64,000 nucleotides of DNA from an uncultured Collinsella sp. (GTDB lineage: Bacteria; Actinomycetota; Coriobacteriia; Coriobacteriales; Coriobacteriaceae), in assembly GCA_934654835.1 (NCBI GenBank), contig CAKUGY010000003.1:62001-126000 (forward strand), written 5' to 3'. The position numbers and the translations under genes are program-made. Every line of letters begins with the position of its first letter. The first letter of the stretch is position 1. Positions 26,097 through 34,900 of the stretch are shown one piece after another. Below the pieces are notes generated by a model that ran no database searches, had not been told where the DNA came from, and was given only the letters and a program-made list of their open reading frames with translations.

Positions 26097-26156
26097 CGAC
26101 CGAAAACGTCGGTCGAGCATATATAGAAGGCACTTAGCCAATGGGGCCGCGGCCCC
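26097..26156 (+). promoter_or_regulatory. Intercistronic stem-loops before the major pilin
   Basis: The first hairpin is CGACCGA (26097-26103) with TCGGTCG (26109-26115). The second is the perfect palindrome GGGGCCGCGGCCCC at 26143-26156, ending directly before the GGAAGGAG ribosome site. Such structures between tip and major pilin genes could give differential mRNA stability or partial termination; function is inferred. Confidence 0.5.
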
Positions 26157-26170
26157 GGAAGGAGAACAAC

Positions 26171-27610
26171 ATGTATAAACCTAAGAAGATTGCCAGTGTT
26201 GCCGTAGCAGCGGTACTGGTTGCCGGCCTCGGGCTTACGCCGATCAGCTCGTTTGCCAATACGAGCGCGACCGACGTCCCCGACACCCCGGTTACCATCA
26301 CGGGCGTCAACGACGGCGACACCGTCAAGTTCTACCAGGTCTTCGACGCCGACATCGACGCCAGCAACAACCTCACCTACACCACCAAGGTGACCGGCCT
26401 GCCTGGTGCGTACGACACCGCCGCCGAGGTCGCCGGCAAGGACGGCCGCACCGTCGCCGACGCCATCGCCCCCGTGGTCACCGCCGGCACCGCCACCTAC
26501 ACCGCGACGGCGGCGGGCGGCAAGGTCACCCAGAGCCTCGACTCGGGCCTGTATCTGGTCACCGTGACCACCACGAGCGGCACCACCAAGATCTACCAGA
26601 CCATGCTCGTCAACGCCTCGCCCGTCGTCAAGAATGGCAAGTACGCCGCCGCCACCCTCGAAAACGTGGAGGCCAAGTCCCAGCCGGTGACCCCGCCGGA
26701 CAAGACGGTCGTCTCCCCCGACGGCAGCACCTCAGGCAAGCTGACCGACTCCTACTCCGTGGGCGATACCGCGACCTTCCGCATCGACACCGCCGTCCCC
26801 AGCTTCCCGTCCGACGCCACCCACGCCTCCTTCTCCGTGACCGATGTCCCCGAGGCGGGCCTCAAGCTCGAGAAGGACAGCATCAAGGTCTACGACGGCG
26901 ACGGCTACAAGAACATCGTCGGGGCTGAGAACTACGATATCGCCTACAACAAGGACGGCGGCTTCACCGTCAAGTTCAAGTGGGACTACCTGAAGGGCCA
27001 TGCCGGTCAGAAGGTCCGTGTCGAGTACAGGTCCAAGGTCGTCTCGATCAACGTAGAGACCGGCAAGGTCGGCAACAAGGCCTACGGCACCTTCACCCCG
27101 AACCCCTACGAAGACAAGGAGGTCAGCACCGAGCCGGCCGACCCGCAGGTCCAGACCTACGGCTTCGTCTTCAAGAAGGTCACCCCGACCGGCACCGCCC
27201 TGCCCGGCGCTGAGTTCACGATCGCCAATGCCGACGGCCCCGTTACCTATATCGATGCCGCCGGCAACACGCACACCGACGGCAAGGTCGTCTCCGATGC
27301 CAACGGCTACGTGCATGTCAACGGCCTCCACAAGGGCACCTACACCGTGACTGAGACCGGCGTTCCGGCGGGCTATCAGAAGGTCGACCCCTTCAACATC
27401 AGCCTTGACGAGACCGACAAGGGCGACTCCCCGGCCACCCCTAACGTGACCGAGAAGAACTTCGACGTCAACACCGCCGACGTGACCGACCCCAAGCAGG
27501 GTCAGCTGCCCACTACCGGCGGTGCGGGTACGGTTGCCTTTACGGCGGGCGGCATCCTGCTCATCGCTGGCGGCGCTGTGGTCGTCTTCCGTTCGCGCAA
27601 GCGCGACTAG
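26171..27610 (+). CDS. Major pilin subunit with LPTTG sorting signal
   Basis: A 479-residue fimbrial backbone protein of the SpaA/FimP type. It has a signal peptide (to about residue 30, SSFANT), an N-terminal domain with YQVFDADID, a middle domain rich in FSVTDVPEAGLKL and FTVKFKWDYL, and a C-terminal Cna-B domain with LPGAEFTI and the E-box YTVTETGVPAGYQK. The anchor is LPTTGGAGTV, a hydrophobic helix and RSRKRD. Codon use is strongly biased to C-ending codons compared with neighbours, fitting high expression. GGAAGGAG lies 6 bases before ATG 26171. Two class C sortases follow, which would polymerise it through a pilin-motif Lys that I could not place with confidence. Confidence 0.9.
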   Translation: MYKPKKIASVAVAAVLVAGLGLTPISSFANTSATDVPDTPVTITGVNDGDTVKFYQVFDADIDASNNLTYTTKVTGLPGAYDTAAEVAGKDGRTVADAIAPVVTAGTATYTATAAGGKVTQSLDSGLYLVTVTTTSGTTKIYQTMLVNASPVVKNGKYAAATLENVEAKSQPVTPPDKTVVSPDGSTSGKLTDSYSVGDTATFRIDTAVPSFPSDATHASFSVTDVPEAGLKLEKDSIKVYDGDGYKNIVGAENYDIAYNKDGGFTVKFKWDYLKGHAGQKVRVEYRSKVVSINVETGKVGNKAYGTFTPNPYEDKEVSTEPADPQVQTYGFVFKKVTPTGTALPGAEFTIANADGPVTYIDAAGNTHTDGKVVSDANGYVHVNGLHKGTYTVTETGVPAGYQKVDPFNISLDETDKGDSPATPNVTEKNFDVNTADVTDPKQGQLPTTGGAGTVAFTAGGILLIAGGAVVVFRSRKRD

Positions 27611-27629
27611 TCCAACCGTTCTGTAGGCC

Positions 27630-28670
27630 ATGACGCGCAAAGGGCTACATAGTAAAGAGGGGAGGGGGCATAACGCTCCTTCCTCTCCTCTTGCTCGGAT
27701 GAATGGGAGGCATGGCGGCTGCCCTGCCATGGCTTCTCGGGGCGGTTCTCCGGTTGCTCGCGCGGAGCGTCCTCGAAAGGCGCGTCGTTGGCTGGCACCC
27801 GCGCTGGCCATACTCTTGGTGCTTACGGGCCTTTGTTTGCTTTTGTATCCTGTCGCGAGCGACTACCTCAATAAGGTGGAGCAGGCAAAGGTTTCTAACA
27901 ACCTGCGTCAGGTTGTTCAAGAGGCGACCCCCGAGGATCTTTCGGCTTGGCGCCAGCAGGCGATTGACTACAATGATCGGCTGTATTCGGGTGCCGCCTA
28001 TGTCATAGACCCGTTTGACCCAAACGCTCCAAAGACATCAGACGAGGAATACCTCTCATGCCTCAATTTGGCTGGTGACGGAGCCATGGGGACAATCGTT
28101 ATTCCATCGATAGGCGTCGATTTGCCCATCTACCACGGCGTCACGGGTGAAGGCATGGACCATGGCGTGGGGCACGAACCAAATTCATCTCTGCCGGTGG
28201 GCGGTCCTTCGACACATGCTGTTCTTGCGGGACATACGGGGCTTCCCTCTGCCGTTATCTTCGATAAGCTCGATAAGCTTCATGTCGGAGACTACTTTGT
28301 GCTTCAGGTTTTGGGTGAGGACCTTGCCTATCGCGTGACTTCGATCGAGGTCGTTCTACCAGACGATACCTCGAGTCTTGCCATTCAAAAGGATAAGGAC
28401 CTTGTTACCTTGGTGACGTGTACGCCGTACGGCGTCAACTCGCATCGCCTTTTGATTCACGCGGAACGCTGCGATGTTCCCAAGGATTGGTTCGAAAGGA
28501 AGGGCCGCGATACCGGTCTGGCTTCGGCTTATAACACCCTGGGCGACAAGATTGGCGTGCCGCCTGCGCTAATTGGCGTTTTGCTTGCGATTGTGGTTCT
28601 TGCCGCTGCATATGCGGCGAGCCGAAGGCGTAAGCGGCATGCCGGTCGCGACAAAGAGGTGACGCGGTAG
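27630..28670 (+). CDS. Class C (pilus-polymerising) sortase, first copy
   Basis: A membrane transpeptidase of up to 346 residues with an N-terminal and a C-terminal hydrophobic helix, as in SrtC enzymes. The lid motif DPF occurs in YVIDPFDPN; catalytic residues are His in VLAGHTGL, Cys in TLVTCTPYG and Arg in NSHRLLI. It would link Lys and Thr of adjacent pilins. Starts at 27630, 27699 and 27729 are possible; none has a clear ribosome site, so the N-terminus is uncertain and the later ones keep the membrane helix. It abuts the second class C sortase with one base between stop and ATG. Confidence 0.9.
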   Translation: MTRKGLHSKEGRGHNAPSSPLARMNGRHGGCPAMASRGGSPVARAERPRKARRWLAPALAILLVLTGLCLLLYPVASDYLNKVEQAKVSNNLRQVVQEATPEDLSAWRQQAIDYNDRLYSGAAYVIDPFDPNAPKTSDEEYLSCLNLAGDGAMGTIVIPSIGVDLPIYHGVTGEGMDHGVGHEPNSSLPVGGPSTHAVLAGHTGLPSAVIFDKLDKLHVGDYFVLQVLGEDLAYRVTSIEVVLPDDTSSLAIQKDKDLVTLVTCTPYGVNSHRLLIHAERCDVPKDWFERKGRDTGLASAYNTLGDKIGVPPALIGVLLAIVVLAAAYAASRRRKRHAGRDKEVTR

Positions 28671-28671
28671 C

Positions 28672-29658
28672 ATGGCATCGCATTTTGATGCAGAGCACTC
28701 CTCTAAGAAGCGGTTGATTATTGCCGCTGTTGGCTGGGTTGTCCTGTTTGCGGGCGCGCTGTTACTGCTTGTGCCGGATTTTGTCGAGTTGAGCTACGGG
28801 TTGCGTGCCAACTCGGAGATGGCCGCAGCGTCGAAGGCAATCGATGCGGCGAGTGATAGCAATGCTGTATCGGAGTCTGCCGCAGGCGAGGAAGCGCTCG
28901 AGATGGCTGACAGGGGCGTGTCGTCACGTCCCTGGCTGGAGTCCTACAACGAGCGCGTCCGCCAAGGCGGGGGGATGGTCATCAACGATCCCTTTACGTT
29001 TGGAGCCGCCGATCAGTCGTTTGCCAAGACGGGTCTTGCAGGATTGCCCGTGGGCGTGTTGACGGTAGACTCGATGGCTTGCGAAGCCCCCGTATACCTG
29101 GGCTCGAGCGAGCAGAACATGTTGAACGGTGCCGCAGTGGTGGCGGGAACGTCGGCCCCGCTGGGGGAGCCCTCGTCCAATTGCGTCATCGCCGCCCACC
29201 GTAACATGTTCTTTAAGCAGATCGAGAACGTGCGAGTCGGAGATTGCGTGGGCCTGCGGACCATTTGGGGCGGTTATGTTTACCGCGTTGTCGAGATTCG
29301 GATCATTTCGCCTTCCGATATCAAATCGGCTGCCGTCCAGAAGGACAAAGATCTGCTCACGCTGGTTACCTGCCATCCGTACGGCTCGAACCGCCAGCGC
29401 ATTATTGCGGTGTGCGAGCGAGACAAAGGTGTCGAGGCGTTGGCCGCGCCCGCGGCCGCGAGCTTGCCACGAAAAACTGTCGACCGGGCGATGGGCAGAT
29501 CGGCTCTCTCGAATATTCTCGCAACGATTGAGAGGGGCGGTGCCATCGATGAGTTGTTTATCGAAGACTGCGGGCGACTACTGGGCAGGATTCTGCTGGT
29601 GTTTCTACTCGTCCGCCTCGTTGTTGTAGCCGTGAAAAGGCGAAAGGCCACGAGTTGA
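28672..29658 (+). CDS. Class C sortase, second copy
   Basis: A 328-residue sortase with N- and C-terminal membrane helices. The lid is NDPF, catalytic His is in VIAAHRNM, Cys in TLVTCHPYG and Arg in SNRQRII. It diverges strongly from the preceding sortase outside these motifs, suggesting separate substrates, for example incorporation of the tip pilin versus the backbone. It is the last gene of the pilus operon; a pair of palindromes follows and may terminate transcription. Confidence 0.9.
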   Translation: MASHFDAEHSSKKRLIIAAVGWVVLFAGALLLLVPDFVELSYGLRANSEMAAASKAIDAASDSNAVSESAAGEEALEMADRGVSSRPWLESYNERVRQGGGMVINDPFTFGAADQSFAKTGLAGLPVGVLTVDSMACEAPVYLGSSEQNMLNGAAVVAGTSAPLGEPSSNCVIAAHRNMFFKQIENVRVGDCVGLRTIWGGYVYRVVEIRIISPSDIKSAAVQKDKDLLTLVTCHPYGSNRQRIIAVCERDKGVEALAAPAAASLPRKTVDRAMGRSALSNILATIERGGAIDELFIEDCGRLLGRILLVFLLVRLVVVAVKRRKATS

Positions 29659-29675
29659 GCGTTGCGTCGCCCTGC

Positions 29676-29749
29676 GTTGCGGCAAAACGCTCCCTGTTTG
29701 GCTTCCCCCACCCCAATCCCAAGCCGAACAGGGAGCGCTTTGCCGCAAC
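29676..29749. repeat. 74-bp palindrome downstream of the pilus operon
   Basis: Arms GTTGCGGCAAAACGCTCCCTG (29676 onward) and CAGGGAGCGCTTTGCCGCAAC (to 29749), with an inner GGCTT/AAGCC extension. It shares only the GTTGCGG/CCGCAAC ends with the other family. Confidence 0.85.
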
Positions 29750-29759
29750 CCCTTTGCAA

Positions 29760-29824
29760 GTTGCGGTGGAATACGGACTGTTTGAGGCACGGGGCGCCCC
29801 ATCCAGTCCGTATTTCACCGCAAC
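29760..29824. repeat. Palindromic repeat of the GTTGCGGTG family, copy 4
   Basis: Arms GTTGCGGTGGAATACGGACTG and CAGTCCGTATTTCACCGCAAC, close to copy 3, around a GC-rich centre. It starts 11 bases after another palindrome. Confidence 0.85.
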
Positions 29825-29884
29825 GCATGGGAGAGCTTGAGGCAGTACAATGGCTCGAACGGTTCAAACGAATAAGGAGCCATC

Positions 29885-30394
29885 ATGCAGCTCACCAAAA
29901 CGCTTAAGGTGACGCCGGAGGAGCTTTTTGACGCTCTGGCGGGGTCCATCATGCAGGATATCGAGAACGCCACGGGCAAGCGTCCCAGCCGCAACAAGCT
30001 CAACGGCTATAAGTACGAGAAGCGCGCCCAGTCCGCAAAAGGCAAGGCCAAGGGCACGGCGATCAAGGTTAAGATCAAGCACTTTGACTACCCGTGTCTC
30101 TATGAGGTCCGTTTTCAGTATGCGGCGGGCATCAATACCATGCGCTATGAGGCTGCACCTGCTGGCGATGGTGCCTGCGAGCTCACCTATACCGAGGATT
30201 TTCAGGGTGTGGGTGGCAACACGTCTGGCACGTGCGGCAAGCTCGGCCTCTTCTTCTATGAGCGCAAGCTCAAGAGCCACGCCAACCAGACGATTGATCA
30301 AATCGTCAAATACATCGAGGGTGAGCGCCGCGTAAAGGCTAATCCCGCCTTCGCCGATGATACTGCCGAAAACGCTTCGGATGTACTCCATTGA
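29885..30394 (+). CDS. DUF3284-like small cytosolic protein
   Basis: A 169-residue soluble protein with no signal peptide or membrane segment. The opening MQLTKTLKVTPEELFDALAG and the later basic TAIKVKIKHFDYP resemble DUF3284 proteins as I recall them; the fold is probably START/SRPBCC-like, and the biochemical role is unknown. AAGGAG lies 7 bases before the ATG. It stands alone between the palindromes and the MFS gene on the same strand. Confidence 0.6.
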   Translation: MQLTKTLKVTPEELFDALAGSIMQDIENATGKRPSRNKLNGYKYEKRAQSAKGKAKGTAIKVKIKHFDYPCLYEVRFQYAAGINTMRYEAAPAGDGACELTYTEDFQGVGGNTSGTCGKLGLFFYERKLKSHANQTIDQIVKYIEGERRVKANPAFADDTAENASDVLH

Positions 30395-30420
30395 TACCCT
30401 GTGCAAAAGCTTTACCGCTC

Positions 30421-30437
30421 TTCACATCAACTGTGAA
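30421..30437 (+). promoter_or_regulatory. Palindromic operator candidate before the MFS gene
   Basis: TTCACATCAACTGTGAA is a 17-bp dyad (TTCACA, 5-base spacer, TGTGAA) located 60 bases upstream of the MFS start. No regulator gene is adjacent. Confidence 0.4.
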
Positions 30438-30497
30438 CACTTCAGGCTTCGAGTCGGTAGCGAGCGGCCCGACAAAATTAGTTGATGGAAGTGCCAC

Positions 30498-31697
30498 ATG
30501 AATAAGAATGCCGCTACGCAACTGCACATCTATTCCGCCTTTTTCGTTCTCGCGGGATTTGTTTTAAATCGGGGAGTGTTTCTACTTTTCCTTGCGGAGA
30601 AAGGAATGTCTGTCACGGAAATCGCGCTTTATCAAGCCCTGTACAACATTGCAACGGTCGTCCTCGAGCTGCCAACAGGGCTGATAGGCGATTTCTTTGG
30701 AAAGAAGTTTTCGATTCAAGTGGGCGTGCTGCTGCTTTTCTTCCATACGGCCGGCATGCTGTTGCTCTCAGGTCCCTTTCTTGTCGTGCTTTCCCTCGTT
30801 GAGGCACTCGCCTACTCCCTTCAATCGGGATCCGAACAGGCACTTTTATATGAAATTGCCCGGAATGCCGGTCAAGGAGAGCGCTTCCTCACCATCAACG
30901 CTCGGCTGCTTGCCGCGCAATCAATCGCTACGGGAATGGCAATTGTGCTCGGATCTTTCATTGCCCAAGTATCTTGGAGCGCCCTCTACGTATGTGTCTC
31001 CGTTTTCTATCTCCTGCAGCTTTTCCTTCTGTATCCCATTGAGAGGACGGAAGCGACCCGTTCTGAAAGCTCTGAGATGGGAAGGTTTGACACGGCCAAG
31101 GTGTTCAGGCGAGAAACCTGGCGTGTTGGAGAATCCGCTTTTGCGGTGTTGCTTCTTCTAATCGGCACAAGCATGCTCGATGGATTCTATGGGAGTTATT
31201 ACAACTTGAATCAGTTGGTATTCGACGCATTTGATGCTCCCGTCTCCATAATAGGAATCTTCTTCGGTGCATCCTATGCAGTAAATGCGACGGCCTACAT
31301 TGCAGCAGATTTCTTCTCATCGCGTTTCGGGAAAAGAAATACCATGCTCGGCTCGATGCTAATCGAGGCTAGCCTTTTCATGGTTCTTCCGTGGTTCGCT
31401 TCAAATCCGCTGTGCTTGTTTGGCCTTAGCATGGTGCTTTGTTTTCTCCCAGAAGTGGTGTACATCACTTCGGAAAACTTAATCCAAGATGCGATAGCGG
31501 ACGATCTCCGCGCGACGATCCTTTCCGTCGCATCTCTGGTAAGGGCTCTCTTTTCCGCAATATTATTCTCCATATTTGGATATGTGCTGGGGTTATATCC
31601 CATTCAGATAGCGCTCGGTGTTATTGGCGCAATCGCGATAGCAATTACCCCCTTTTTTTCTTTAAAAATGGTAGGAATACAGGTCTCCAAGAATTGA
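30498..31697 (+). CDS. Major facilitator superfamily transporter
   Basis: A 399-residue integral membrane protein with about 12 hydrophobic segments. The MFS signature between helices 2 and 3 is seen as LPTGLIGDFFGKKF. A central charged loop follows helix 6 (RTEATRSESSEM). The gene is clearly lower in GC than its neighbours and uses many A/T-ending codons, pointing to horizontal acquisition. Substrate cannot be deduced; drug/proton antiporters and sugar exporters share this form. No partner gene is present. Confidence 0.85.
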   Translation: MNKNAATQLHIYSAFFVLAGFVLNRGVFLLFLAEKGMSVTEIALYQALYNIATVVLELPTGLIGDFFGKKFSIQVGVLLLFFHTAGMLLLSGPFLVVLSLVEALAYSLQSGSEQALLYEIARNAGQGERFLTINARLLAAQSIATGMAIVLGSFIAQVSWSALYVCVSVFYLLQLFLLYPIERTEATRSESSEMGRFDTAKVFRRETWRVGESAFAVLLLLIGTSMLDGFYGSYYNLNQLVFDAFDAPVSIIGIFFGASYAVNATAYIAADFFSSRFGKRNTMLGSMLIEASLFMVLPWFASNPLCLFGLSMVLCFLPEVVYITSENLIQDAIADDLRATILSVASLVRALFSAILFSIFGYVLGLYPIQIALGVIGAIAIAITPFFSLKMVGIQVSKN

Positions 31698-31806
31698 TAT
31701 ATCGATTGACGAGCTATCCGAAGCGTCGAGCTTTCTTGATGGACATGACCATTCGTCACACATCGTTCCGCGCATCGCCGGGGTTCCAGTAATACTCGAT
31801 ATATCA
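31695..31806. repeat. Short inverted repeat pair after the MFS gene
   Basis: TGATATATCGA at 31695-31705 (including the MFS stop) and its exact complement TCGATATATCA at 31796-31806, 90 bp apart. Besides this the 240-bp gap before dnaE shows only AT-rich promoter-like sequence. Confidence 0.45.
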
Positions 31807-31937
31807 GGATGCCCTCATTCCCCTTTCTGAAGGTCCCAAAAAGACTGCACGTGTGGGTTTGGCTAGGTTCGGGTGCCGTCCGCGCCATGCGGTAAAATCG
31901 TTCAGTCAGAACACGAACCCGCATCGGAGCTCATCAC

Positions 31938-34900
31938 ATGGCATTCGTCCATCTGCACAACCACACCGTCTTCTCCATGCTCGACGGCGCAACCCGTATC
32001 CAGGATATGGTCAACCGTGCCGTAGAGCTGGGCATGCCCGCCGTCGCCATTACCGACCACGGCTACATGTATGGCGTGCCCGACCTGGCGCTGGCCTGCG
32101 ACGCCGTCAACCACAACACGCCCGAGTACAAAACCTGGAGTCACGACAAGTCCTTCTTGGAAAAGGACCGCCGCGACGAGCTGGTGGAGCCCGATCCCGA
32201 GGAAAACCCGCGCGAGCATGCCCAGTATGTGAAGGACATGGCCATGTGGGACGAGAAGGGCAACATCGACGAGCTCAAGCCGCCTCTGGTCATCAAGCCC
32301 ATCTTTGGGTGCGAGGTCTACTTTACGCCGGACGAGACGCTCGCCCGCGACCACAAGCCCGAGCTCTACCACATGATCCTTCTGGCCAAGGACCAGGAGG
32401 GCTACGTCAACCTGATGCAGACGGTTTCCGAGGCCGCCGTGCAGGGCTTTTACTACAAGCCGCGCGTGACGCTCGACAACCTGCGCCGCCACGCCAAGGG
32501 CATGATTTGCACGAGCGCCTGCATCGCGGGCATCATCCCCAAATACATCGATCGCGGTGACATGGAGGGCGCCATCAAGTGGGCCGAGACCTTCCGCGAC
32601 ACCTTCGACCCCGGCGACTTTTACATCGAGATTCAGGAACACGGCATCACCACCGATAACGGCCTGACCGACGAGCAGATGGACCGCACGCTCATCGACA
32701 TCGCCAAGCAGGTGGGCGTCAAGGTCATCGCCACCAACGACTTCCACTATCTGCGCCGCGAGGACGCGCCCGTACAGGACGTCATCATGTGCATCGGCAT
32801 GAACGCCAAGGTCGACGACCCCAACCGCATGCGCATGACCGGCTCGGAGTTCTACATGAAGACCGAGGAGGAGATGCGGGCGATGTTCCCGTATTGCCCC
32901 GAGGCCTGCGACAACACAATCGAGATCGCCGATAAGTGCTACGTGGAGCTCGACTGGGACTCCATCATCCTGCCGCGCTTCCCGTTGCTCGATCCCGGCG
33001 AGACGCACGAGAGCCAGTTTCGCCGCGAGTGCGAGAAGGGCCTGCGTCAGCACTACGGCGACGACTGGGCCACGCGCGAGATCGGTGGCGTCAACATCAA
33101 GGAGCGCTTTGAGTACGAATACAAGGTCATCTGCGACAAGGGCTTTGCCGCCTACTTTTTGATCGTCGCCGAGTACGTGCAATGGGCCAAGGACAACGGC
33201 ATCGGCGTCGGCCCCGGCCGTGGCTCGGCCGCCGGCGCTATCGTCGCCTACGCCATGAACATCACCGCGTTCGATCCGCTCGAGAACGGCCTGATGTTCG
33301 AGAGGTTCCTGTCCCCGCAGCGTACCGAGATGCCCGATATCGATATGGACTTCGACGATGAGCGGCGCCTCGAGGTCGTGGAGCACGTTCGCCAGCTCTA
33401 CGGCCCCGAGAAGGTCACCCACGTCATCACCTACTCGACCATCAAGGCCAAGCAGGCCATCAACGACGCCGCGCGCGTTCTGGACTACCCGGTCTACATG
33501 GGCCAGCGCCTGTCCAAGATGGTCTCGAGCGACCCCAAGGTCAAGCTCAAGCAGGTGCTCGACAAGCAACCCGGCAAAGAGGATCTGTTTAACCCCGATT
33601 TTGCCGAGGCCTATAAAAAGGACGACGACGCCCGCCGCATCATCGACACGGCGCTCTCGATCGAGGGCCTCACCCGTGGCGAGGGTGTGCACGCGTGCGC
33701 CGTCCTGATCTGCCGTGACCCCGTCAACGAGCACGTGCCCACCAAGCTCGACACCAAGGGCGGCGTCGAGATTACCCAGTACGAGGGCCATACCGTCGCC
33801 GACATGGGCCTGCTCAAGATGGACTTCTTGGGCCTGCGCACGCTGACGGTTATCTCCAAGGCCAAGGCGAACATCAAAAAGAACTTCGGTATCGACATCA
33901 AAGAGGAAGAGATCCCCTTTGACGACCCCGAGATCTTTAAGCTTATGGGCTCCGGCCACACCGCCGGCGTCTTCCAGGTCGAGTCCGCCGGCATGACGGC
34001 CACGATCAAGAACATGAAGCCCACCGAGTACAAGCACGTCGTGGCATTGATCGCCCTGTACCGCCCGGGCCCGCTCGGCGCCGGCATGGTCTCGTCCTAC
34101 ATCAACCGTATGAACGGCAAGGAGCCGGCGGTTTCCTACGACGACCGCCTGGACGACATCCTGGGCGAAACCTACGGCACTATGGTCTACCAGGAGCAGG
34201 TTATGCTCATCTCCGTCGAGATGTGCGGCTTCTCCAAGGGCGAATCGGACTCGCGTATCCGTAAGCCCGTGGCTAAGAAAAAGATCAAACTGCTCACGTC
34301 GACGGTGCTCCACTGGGAGGATGGCTCGGACGAGACCACCTACGACCACTGGATGAACGGCGCTATCAAGAACAACTACACGCGCGAGGTCGCCCAGAAG
34401 ATCTGGGACGATGTTCTTGAGTTCGCGTCCTACGCCTTTAACAAGTCGCACTCCGCCGGCTACGCCATTCTGGTTATGCAAACGGCATGGCTCAAAGCGC
34501 ACTATCCACACGAGTACATGGCGGCCGTTCTGACGTCCTATACGGGCAAGACCGACAAGATCGTTCACTACGTCTCGGCATGCCGTCACGACGGCATCCC
34601 CGTGCTGTCGCCAGATGTCAACGAGTCCGGTACCGAGTTCACGGCTACCAAGGAAGGCGTGCGCTTTGGTCTGGCCGGCATCCGCGGCGTGGGCACCGGC
34701 GTGGCGCAGACGATTATCGCCGAGCGCGAGGCGGGCGGCCCGTTTAAGACGCTGCACGACTTTGTCGAGCGCGTGGACTCGAGCCAGGCCAACCGCCGCG
34801 TGATCGAATCGCTGATCAAGGCAGGCGCCTTCGACTCCACGGGCTATCCGCGCCGCCAGATGATGCACTTTGTGGACAAGAACAACCCCGAGAACATCAT

